This document shows positions 1 through 4,126 of a stretch of 5,070 nt of DNA, piece by piece (position 1 is the first letter of the stretch; each line of letters starts with the position of its first letter). The stretch is from the NCBI GenBank assembly GCA_002306375.1, contig DBRU01000037.1, positions 7,905-12,974 of the forward strand. The letters run 5' to 3'. The DNA comes from Faecalibacterium sp. UBA1360. Its GTDB lineage: Bacteria; Bacillota; Clostridia; Oscillospirales; Ruminococcaceae. A program made the translations under genes and the position numbers. Under the pieces are notes generated by a model. It did no database searches, was not told the origin of the DNA, and saw only the letters and a program-made list of their open reading frames with translations.

Positions 1-514
1 CGTGCCCAAGAACTTCTTCCCCGCTGTGGAAAAGGGCGTGCGCCAGGCTGCGGCCCACGGCGTGCTGGCCGGCTACCCCATGGTGGGCATGAAGGCCACC
101 CTGCTGGACGGCAGCTACCACCCCGTGGACTCCAGCGAAATGGCCTTCATCATGGCCGCCAAGCTGGCCTACAAGGCCGCCGTGCCCGAAGCCAGCCCCG
201 TGCTGCTGGAACCCTTTGGCACCTTGCAGGCCCATGTCCCGGCGGACAACACCGGCGACATCATGGGCGAAGTGACCAAGCGCCGCGGCCGCGTGCTGGG
301 CATGCACCCCGATGACGAGGGCGGCCAGATGGTGGAGGCCGAGGTCCCCATGGCCGAGATGCAGGACTTTACCACCTTCCTGCGGCAGCTGACCCAGGGC
401 CGCGGGCACTACACCTTTGAGTTCGTGCGCTACGAGACCCTGCCCCAGATGCTGGAAGGCAAGGTCATCGAACAGGCCAAGGCGCTGGGCAACATGAACG
501 AGGACGACGCCTGA
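1..514 (+). CDS. fusA: Elongation factor G family GTPase, C-terminal part (5' end outside window)
   Basis: This is the last 170 or so codons of an EF-G-type translocase, the GTPase that moves tRNA and mRNA through the ribosome. The reading frame is open to the left edge, so the G domain and domains II-III, roughly 520 residues of a usual ~690, lie outside. In the visible part, PAVEKGVRQA, GVLAGYPMVG and VDSSEMAF (about residues 7-49) are the end of domain IV and its junction with domain V. VLLEPFGTLQAHVP, GDIMGEVTKRRGRVLGM and TQGRGHYTFEFVRYE (68-145) are domain V. The gene ends with TGA at 512-514 and a terminator follows 23 bases later. The family is certain. Details such as FFPAVEKG, RGRVLGM and the FEFVRYE ending remind me of the second EF-G-like paralogue found in many Clostridia more than of the canonical str-operon fusA. 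No rps or tuf gene follows, which fits a paralogue, but the GTPase domain would be needed to decide. Confidence 0.93.
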   Translation, partial: VPKNFFPAVEKGVRQAAAHGVLAGYPMVGMKATLLDGSYHPVDSSEMAFIMAAKLAYKAAVPEASPVLLEPFGTLQAHVPADNTGDIMGEVTKRRGRVLGMHPDDEGGQMVEAEVPMAEMQDFTTFLRQLTQGRGHYTFEFVRYETLPQMLEGKVIEQAKALGNMNEDDA

Positions 515-537
515 CCCCTTTTGTGACACAACGCAGA

Positions 538-577
538 CAGCCGCCCCCTCCCGCATGGGAGGGGGCGGCTGCTTTTT
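538..577 (+). terminator. Intrinsic terminator of the EF-G gene, placed between convergent genes
   Basis: A perfect 15-bp stem (538-552 with 557-571, arm cagccgccccctccc) closes a four-base gcat loop and is followed by ctttttg on the + strand. It is 23 bases past the EF-G stop and 30 bases past the trxB stop on the other strand. Read on the - strand the same hairpin has no proper T run after it (tctgcgttgtg), so it should be strong for EF-G and at best weak for trxB. Confidence 0.93.
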
Positions 578-601
578 GCTGCCTGTGACAGAAAAGTTCT
601 T

Positions 602-1525
602 TTACACTTCGGCCAGGTACTCCTGGGCAAAGTGGGAGGCCACGGCGCCGTCCGCCGCGGCGGTCACGATCTGGCGCACGGCCTTGGCCCGGGCATCGCC
701 CACGGCAAAGACGCCGGGCAGGTTGGTGCGGGTGGTCTCGTCGGCGTCAAAATAGCCGGCGGCGTCGCAGTCCACCTGGTCTTTGAACGGTTCGGTGTCC
801 GGCACGCGGCCGATGGCCGCAAACACGCCCTCGCAGGCCAGGTCCCTTGTGTCGCCGGTCTTGACATCCTTCACCCGCAGCCCCGCCAGGCGGCCGTCCG
901 GCCCTTGCAGCAAAGCGTCGGGCCGGGCGTTCCACTCCACCTCGACACCGGCGGTCTCCAGCGCTTTCAGGTAGGGCGCGGCGGCCCGCAGTTCGTCCCG
1001 GCGGTGGACCAGGTACACCTTCTGGCACAGCTTGGCCAGGTACAGCGCGTCCCCCACGGCGGTGTTGCCGCCGCCCACCACGGCCACGGTCTTGCCCCGG
1101 TAAAGCATGCCGTCGCAGGCCGCACAGTAGCCCATGCCCCGGCCGATCAGCTCTTTTTCGTTGGGCAGGCCCAGGGGGCGGGGCGAGGCGCCGGTGGCCA
1201 GGATCACGGCTTTGGCCTCGATGGCGCCGTCCTCGGTGTCCAGATGCTTGGGCGAGGCCTTCAGGTCGGCGGCCGTGAGCTCGGCGTAGCGGATGTCGGC
1301 CCCGGCGCGCTCCACACCCTGGCGCATGAGTTCGCCCAGGCTGTATCCGTCCAGCCCTTCGGGGAAGCCGGGATAATTTTCGATCAGGGGCGAATCCGCC
1401 ATCTGGCCGCCGGCGGCCAGTTTTTCGATCATGACCGTGCGCAGGCCGGCACGGGCGCAGTAGATGGCGGCGGTGCAGCCGCCCGGGCCACCGCCCACCA
1501 CGGCCACGTCGTACAGTTCGGACAT
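602..1525 (-). CDS. trxB: Thioredoxin reductase (NADPH, FAD)
   Basis: This 307-residue protein has the usual length of low-molecular-weight bacterial thioredoxin reductase, a cytoplasmic flavoenzyme that passes electrons from NADPH through FAD and a redox disulfide to thioredoxin. The FAD dinucleotide motif GGGPGG is at residues 11-16, an ATGASPR turn at 110-116, and the active-site CAAC (Cys134, Cys137) lies within GYCAACDG. The NADPH domain carries GGGNTAVGDA (151-160) and VHRRDELRA (173-181). The second FAD motif GVFAVGDARAKAVRQIVTAA is at 271-290. The intact HRRxxxR signature argues for NADPH as donor and against the ferredoxin- or deazaflavin-linked relatives, which lack it. The ATG at 1523-1525 is chosen because AAAGGAGG sits 8 bases upstream and the GxGxxG motif falls at the expected distance. 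It has its own promoter, and no thioredoxin gene is adjacent. A fully redox-active enzyme is expected. Confidence 0.96.
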   Translation of the reverse strand: MSELYDVAVVGGGPGGCTAAIYCARAGLRTVMIEKLAAGGQMADSPLIENYPGFPEGLDGYSLGELMRQGVERAGADIRYAELTAADLKASPKHLDTEDGAIEAKAVILATGASPRPLGLPNEKELIGRGMGYCAACDGMLYRGKTVAVVGGGNTAVGDALYLAKLCQKVYLVHRRDELRAAAPYLKALETAGVEVEWNARPDALLQGPDGRLAGLRVKDVKTGDTRDLACEGVFAAIGRVPDTEPFKDQVDCDAAGYFDADETTRTNLPGVFAVGDARAKAVRQIVTAAADGAVASHFAQEYLAEV

Positions 1526-1533
1526 GCAAAGTC

Positions 1534-1541
1534 CCTCCTTT
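1534..1541 (-). promoter_or_regulatory. Ribosome binding site of trxB
   Basis: On the - strand this reads AAAGGAGG, an almost ideal Shine-Dalgarno sequence, 8 bases before the ATG at 1523-1525. It fixes the start of trxB. Confidence 0.9.
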
Positions 1542-1572
1542 GGCAGGGGCGCAAGCGCCCGTCTTTGCCACC

Positions 1573-1601
1573 ACTATACCAGACGCAGCCGTCTTTGTCG
1601 A
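1573..1601 (-). promoter_or_regulatory. Sigma-A-type promoter of trxB with extended -10
   Basis: On the - strand the -35 is TCGACA (1596-1601, 5 of 6 matches to TTGACA) and the -10 is TATAGT (1573-1578, 5 of 6 to TATAAT), with exactly 17 bases between. The bases before the -10 give TGGTATAGT, a TGn extended -10. Transcription would begin near 1566, leaving a leader of about 40 bases with a GC hairpin in front of the ribosome binding site. No specific regulator site is evident. Confidence 0.8.
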
Positions 1602-1626
1602 GGGGAAAGCCCCGAATGCCGCCGCA

Positions 1627-1665
1627 AAAGCAAAAGACCCTCCGTGTTGTCCGTCACGGAGGGTC
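1627..1665 (-). terminator. Intrinsic terminator after the amidase gene
   Basis: A perfect 11-bp stem (1636-1646 with 1655-1665, arm gaccctccgtg) has an 8-base loop. On the - strand it is followed by TTTTGCTTTTG (1635 down to 1625). It lies about 65 bases past the amidase stop and just upstream of the trxB promoter, so it separates the two transcription units. The opposite side has no T run. Confidence 0.9.
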
Positions 1666-1729
1666 CCGGGCCGGGCTTGGGGGCGTACCGGCCGTCTCAA
1701 GAGGAGGATGGCAGATCCGGGGCGGCCCG

Positions 1730-2680
1730 TCAGCGGGCCTCGATGCCGAACCAGTCGCAGATCACCTGATAATACAGCTTGGCCGCGGCCTTGCAGCCCT
1801 CGGCGTCGCCGAAGGCTGCCACGTCGCTCTCGTTGGTGATGAAGCACTGTTCGGACAGAACAGCCGGGCATTCGGCATATTGCAGCACGCCGAAGGTGGG
1901 GTCGTTGTGGAAAGAAGTGTCGGTGGATTCCACCAGGACTTTATCATTGTTGTCGTCGTAGTATATGTAGCGCACGCCGTCCACGCCGCGCAGGTCCATG
2001 CCCTGGGCCGAAAAAGCGCCGGCCAGCTGGTTGGCAAAACGCAGGCTTTCGTCATGGCCGGTGTGGCCCGGCGGGATGGGGTAGCATTCGTACCCCGAGG
2101 CGTTGTACACAGTGTCGGAGTTGCCGTGGATCGAAAGCAGCAGCTCAGCGCCTTCGCCGGCGGCCCGTTTGGCCCGCTCGCTGGGCATGATGCGCTCGCT
2201 GTCGGGGTCCTGGCTCTCCTGCTCGGTGATGGTCAGGTAAGGGATGAAGCGGCCGTCCGCTTCCAGCAGGTCGGCCAGCTCGTTGGCCGTGCGCCAGGTC
2301 ATGGCGCTTTCGGCAAAGCCCAGGCCCTCGGCCCCCCGGTCCACGCCGCCGTGGCCGGGATCGATGGCCACCACGGGGCGGTCATCGGTGACGGCAGGGG
2401 CGGCTGCCCGCACCACGTCGGCGGGCGGGGCCTCGTCGTCGCCGGCCCGGGCGTCTGGGCCGAACAGCGGCATGATGAAGAAGGCACAGGCGGCCAGGAT
2501 GGCCCCTGCCGCCAGCAGCATGCACCCGCGGATCAGCGCGCCGATACGGCGGCGCCGGCGCATGGCGTACCAGTCGCCGCCGCGGCGGGGACGCCGGGGC
2601 GGGGGCGGCGGACTGCGGTGCCCGCCTGCTGGCGGACGTTTGCGGTACTGGATGGGGGTCGCGGAACTGCGCGCGGGCAT
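1730..2680 (-). CDS. Membrane-anchored N-acetylmuramoyl-L-alanine amidase (Amidase_3 family)
   Basis: This 316-residue zinc amidase cleaves the bond between N-acetylmuramic acid and the L-alanine of the stem peptide, outside the membrane. Residues 1-45 form a basic, proline-rich cytoplasmic tail (SPPPPPRRPRR, then RRRRR at 41-45). Residues about 46-73 are a hydrophobic anchor, 74-101 an acidic/Ala-Pro linker, and about 102-313 the catalytic domain. VAIDPGHGG (104-112) gives zinc ligand His110, GFAES the ligand Glu124, and LSIHGNSD (182-189) the ligand His185. CPAVLSEQCFITNESD supplies catalytic Glu277, so all key residues are present. There is no SH3, LysM, SPOR or choline-binding domain. The ATG at 2678-2680 is chosen because AGGTGA lies 7 bases upstream. 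An in-frame ATG at 2561-2563 lacks a good binding site, and from it the N-terminus would resemble a lipoprotein signal (LAAC). It is a single gene between its own leader and terminator. CwlD-, AmiC- or LytC-like roles cannot be told apart here. Confidence 0.9.
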   Translation of the reverse strand: MPARSSATPIQYRKRPPAGGHRSPPPPPRRPRRGGDWYAMRRRRRIGALIRGCMLLAAGAILAACAFFIMPLFGPDARAGDDEAPPADVVRAAAPAVTDDRPVVAIDPGHGGVDRGAEGLGFAESAMTWRTANELADLLEADGRFIPYLTITEQESQDPDSERIMPSERAKRAAGEGAELLLSIHGNSDTVYNASGYECYPIPPGHTGHDESLRFANQLAGAFSAQGMDLRGVDGVRYIYYDDNNDKVLVESTDTSFHNDPTFGVLQYAECPAVLSEQCFITNESDVAAFGDAEGCKAAAKLYYQVICDWFGIEAR

Positions 2681-2687
2681 GAGGGGG

Positions 2688-2693
2688 TCACCT
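2688..2693 (-). promoter_or_regulatory. Ribosome binding site deciding the amidase start
   Basis: On the - strand this is AGGTGA (preceded by GGC), 7 bases before the ATG at 2678-2680. It is weaker than the AAAGGAGG sites of the neighbouring genes, but better than anything before the in-frame ATG at 2561-2563 or the upstream in-frame TTG at 2825-2827. It therefore supports the 316-residue form of the protein. Confidence 0.65.
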
Positions 2694-2738
2694 GCCTTTT
2701 TCAACTTCCCGGGATCAGTCGGGGGGAGACTGTGTCTG

Positions 2739-2744
2739 AGTATA
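2739..2744 (-). promoter_or_regulatory. Candidate -10 box for the amidase gene
   Basis: On the - strand this is TATACT (5 of 6 to TATAAT), about 60 bases before the amidase ATG, which would give a leader of about 50 bases. No good -35 lies 16-18 bases upstream. The only perfect TTGACA (2822-2827) is far too distant to pair with it, so the assignment is weak, and the gene might instead need an activator or start from the TATAAG at 2889-2894. Confidence 0.35.
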
Positions 2745-2804
2745 CGGGAGGTTTGTGTCGGATTTGTTTCCGTCCGCCCCCTGCACCCTGACCAAAATAC
2801 GGGG

Positions 2805-2833
2805 CTGCTTTTGTCTATGTGTGTCAAAAGCAG
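2805..2833. repeat. 9-bp perfect inverted repeat upstream of the amidase gene
   Basis: The arms ctgcttttg (2805-2813) and caaaagcag (2825-2833) are exact reverse complements separated by 11 bases (tctatgtgtgt). The right arm overlaps a TTGACA on the - strand. There is no T run on either side, so it is not a terminator. It could be a protein-binding operator or an RNA hairpin in a long amidase leader; nothing in the sequence decides which. Confidence 0.6.
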
Positions 2834-2852
2834 GTCATTTTGTTACAGGGTC

Positions 2853-2874
2853 CGGCAATTTTTGCCGACGGCAA
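2853..2874. repeat. Three alternating CGGCAA/TTGCCG arms
   Basis: CGGCAA (2853-2858), TTGCCG (2862-2867) and CGGCAA (2869-2874) follow one another within 22 bases. The middle arm can pair with either outer arm: with the left one across a TTT loop, or with the right one as the 13-base palindrome TTGCCGACGGCAA. As DNA it could be an operator with overlapping half-sites; as RNA it gives two mutually exclusive short hairpins. Confidence 0.6.
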
Positions 2875-2939
2875 GATCGGCTTTCACCCTTATAAACGCC
2901 GGCGGCGGGGCCGATGTCTCATCCGGTCGAAAAAACATG

Positions 2940-2975
2940 AAAAAAAGCTCCCTTCGGCTGGTCGCTGAAGGGAGC
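2940..2975 (-). terminator. Intrinsic terminator of the diguanylate cyclase gene
   Basis: The stem gctcccttc (2947-2955) with gaagggagc (2967-2975) is 9 bp, extendable to 12 bp inside with one G-U pair. On the - strand seven T follow directly (2946 to 2940), and six more T occur at 2935-2930. It lies about 20 bases past the cyclase TGA, so the amidase is expected to be transcribed separately. Confidence 0.93.
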
Positions 2976-2993
2976 CTTGCGATGCGAAGGGGG

Positions 2994-3956
2994 TCAGGGT
3001 TTGGGCACATACAAAGCGCAGTTGTTTTTGGCCGTGCGCTTGACCTGGTACATGGCTTCGTCGGCGTGCTGGAACAGCAGGCGGGGGTCCTCGCCTTTTT
3101 CGCCCCGGGCCACACCGATGGACAGGTGGATCTCGCAATTCATGCGATGTCCGACACACTGGTTGATCTTGCGGATGATGCGCTGGGCTATGCCCAGGGC
3201 GATCTCGTCATCTTCCACCCCGGGGCAGAGCACGGCAAACTCGTCGCCGCCCACGCGGCCCGCCACGTCCACCCGGCGCAGGGCCTCGCGCAGGACGGTC
3301 CCCACCTCGTGCAGGACCTCGTCCCCCGCCAGGTGGCCCAAGGTGTCGTTGACCTGCTTGAAGTCGTCCAGGTCCAGCAGCATGAAATAGGCCGGGCCCT
3401 GGGCCAGGAAGTTCTCGCACTGTTCAAAGAAAGCCCGGTGGTTGTACAGCCAGGTCACGTGGTCGGTGTGGGCCAGGCGGGTCATCTGCTCAGCCAGGTG
3501 GCGGGTCTCCCGCACCTTTTCGGTCAGGGTCTTGGGGTAATACTCCCCTTCCTTCTGGTCCGCATAGGGGATGGACTGATGCAGGTAGGCGACCTTCCAC
3601 TCGTTGTCACGGCGGACATACACCACGGCAAAGCGCACGCGCATGTCGATGATGGCGTCCTTTTCGGTGTCGGCGTCCCGGATGTGCAAATTGCCGTACA
3701 CCAGGCAGGTGTCCGGGCCCAGCATTCGCTGGTCATACGATTCCTCAACGATCTGGAACTGCACGCCCTCGGTCTCGGTCTGCTCGGCGGCCAGGGCCCG
3801 GGCTAGCTGGGCGCTGTCGGTGTAGAATTCATGGGCGCCGGTGCCGATGATCACACAGTCTGGATCGATGACGTGGAACGCCTGGGCAAATTCTTCGGGC
3901 GTACGATGCAAAAGATAGACCCGCCACAAGCGGCGTGTCATTTCGCAAAAATCCAT
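2994..3956 (-). CDS. Soluble diguanylate cyclase with NTF2/SnoaL-like N-terminal domain (GGDEF)
   Basis: This 320-residue protein has no signal peptide or membrane segment, so it is expected in the cytoplasm, making c-di-GMP from two GTP. Residues about 1-140 look like an NTF2/SnoaL-like alpha+beta barrel, with AFHVIDPDCVIIGTGAHEFY near the start and the typical closing strands RFAVVYVRRDNEWKVAYLHQS at 108-128; this domain may sense a small ligand. A short charged helix (about 144-163) links to a GGDEF domain (about 164-320). Its features are the entry motif DHVTWLYNHRAF (165-176), metal-site Asp195 in LDLDDFK, QVND (201-204), and GGDEF at 236-240. RRVD (227-230), five residues before it, is an intact inhibitory RxxD site, so product feedback is expected. 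Unusually, Trp169 replaces the common Gly of DxLTGLxN. No EAL or HD-GYP domain is present. The ATG at 3954-3956 has AGGAGG 9 bases upstream. The catalytic assignment is firm; the N-terminal fold is by resemblance. Confidence 0.92.
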   Translation of the reverse strand: MDFCEMTRRLWRVYLLHRTPEEFAQAFHVIDPDCVIIGTGAHEFYTDSAQLARALAAEQTETEGVQFQIVEESYDQRMLGPDTCLVYGNLHIRDADTEKDAIIDMRVRFAVVYVRRDNEWKVAYLHQSIPYADQKEGEYYPKTLTEKVRETRHLAEQMTRLAHTDHVTWLYNHRAFFEQCENFLAQGPAYFMLLDLDDFKQVNDTLGHLAGDEVLHEVGTVLREALRRVDVAGRVGGDEFAVLCPGVEDDEIALGIAQRIIRKINQCVGHRMNCEIHLSIGVARGEKGEDPRLLFQHADEAMYQVKRTAKNNCALYVPKP

Positions 3957-3963
3957 GCAGGCG

Positions 3964-3973
3964 TTCCTCCTTT
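3964..3973 (-). promoter_or_regulatory. Ribosome binding site of the cyclase gene
   Basis: On the - strand this reads AAAGGAGGAA, with core AGGAGG 9 bases before the ATG at 3954-3956. It is a strong site and settles the start codon, implying good translation of a signalling enzyme. Confidence 0.88.
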
Positions 3974-3991
3974 CCCTTGTGATCCACGCTT

Positions 3992-4020
3992 ATTATAGCG
4001 GTTCTGCCTGGCCTTGTCCA
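3992..4020 (-). promoter_or_regulatory. Sigma-A-type promoter of the cyclase gene
   Basis: On the - strand the -35 is TGGACA (4015-4020, 5 of 6) and the -10 is a perfect TATAAT (3992-3997), with 17 bases between. The stretch upstream of the -35 (about 4033-4070) is A/T-rich and could act like an UP element. Transcription would start near 3985, giving a leader of about 30 bases. The -35 lies inside an imperfect inverted repeat (4011-4032). Confidence 0.85.
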
Positions 4021-4032
4021 GTAAACAAAGGC
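4011..4032. repeat. Imperfect inverted repeat over the cyclase -35
   Basis: The arms gccttgt (4011-4017) and acaaaggc (4025-4032) are reverse complements apart from one extra base in the right arm, with seven bases between. The repeat covers the -35 hexamer, where a repressor would commonly bind. It may be chance, since no second copy is seen in the window. Confidence 0.4.
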
Positions 4033-4065
4033 GATTTTTATACAAAAGTACGATCTATGTCTCAC

Positions 4066-4101
4066 AAAAACACGGACCCGCCCCCGGGGGAGGCGGGTCC
4101 G
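4066..4101 (-). terminator. Intrinsic terminator of the enolase gene
   Basis: A perfect 10-bp GC-rich stem (cggacccgcc, 4073-4082, with 4092-4101) has a 9-base loop. On the - strand it is followed by TGTTTTTGTG. It lies 26 bases past the eno TGA and ends the eno transcript before the cyclase promoter. Confidence 0.9.
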
Positions 4102-4126
4102 CGGCATTGCAGACCGTACCAAAAAC

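Larger units (their letters stand above)
2681..2993. other. 313-base gap between the cyclase and amidase genes
   Basis: No convincing gene is seen on either strand. The gap is clearly richer in A+T than its flanks. From the right it contains the cyclase terminator (2940-2975), a TATAAG box on the - strand (2889-2894) without a good -35, three alternating CGGCAA arms (2853-2874), a 9-bp inverted repeat (2805-2833) whose right arm overlaps a perfect TTGACA (- strand, 2822-2827), a TATACT box (2739-2744) and the amidase ribosome binding site. A start at the TATAAG box would give an amidase leader of about 200 bases, long enough for a structured element. I compared it by eye with ydaO (c-di-AMP) and GEMM (c-di-GMP) riboswitches and did not find their conserved cores. 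Confidence 0.6.

Noticed and set aside
522..590. Two copies of tgtgaca (522-528 and 584-590) flanking the EF-G terminator
   Set aside because: A seven-base direct repeat 62 bases apart is easily chance, and nothing suggests an insertion or a target-site duplication.
747..1871. A 374-codon - strand frame overlapping trxB and the amidase 3' end
   Set aside because: It is the same strand in another frame; the product is Arg/Gly/Pro-rich and passes through the trxB promoter and amidase terminator. It is a shadow.
632..2791. A 719-codon open frame on the + strand opposite trxB and the amidase
   Set aside because: It is antisense to two genes with complete catalytic motifs, runs through the trxB promoter and the amidase terminator, and its product is a low-complexity Gly/Ala/His/Val/Arg-rich string without recognisable domains. 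Such frames are expected in GC-rich DNA.
2681..2827. N-terminal extension of the amidase to the TTG at 2825-2827 (365 residues)
   Set aside because: The TTG is part of the inverted repeat and TTGACA, has no ribosome binding site, and the extra 49 residues resemble no known domain. The ATG at 2678-2680 with AGGTGA is a better start.
2694..2900. A c-di-AMP (ydaO) or c-di-GMP (GEMM) riboswitch before the amidase
   Set aside because: The context is suggestive, since ydaO elements often control wall hydrolases, but the conserved cores were not found by eye. A covariance-model search would be decisive.
2244..3806. A 520-codon open frame on the + strand opposite the amidase and cyclase
   Set aside because: It is antisense to two well-supported genes and crosses the terminator and leader region. 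There is no ribosome binding site and no recognisable domain.
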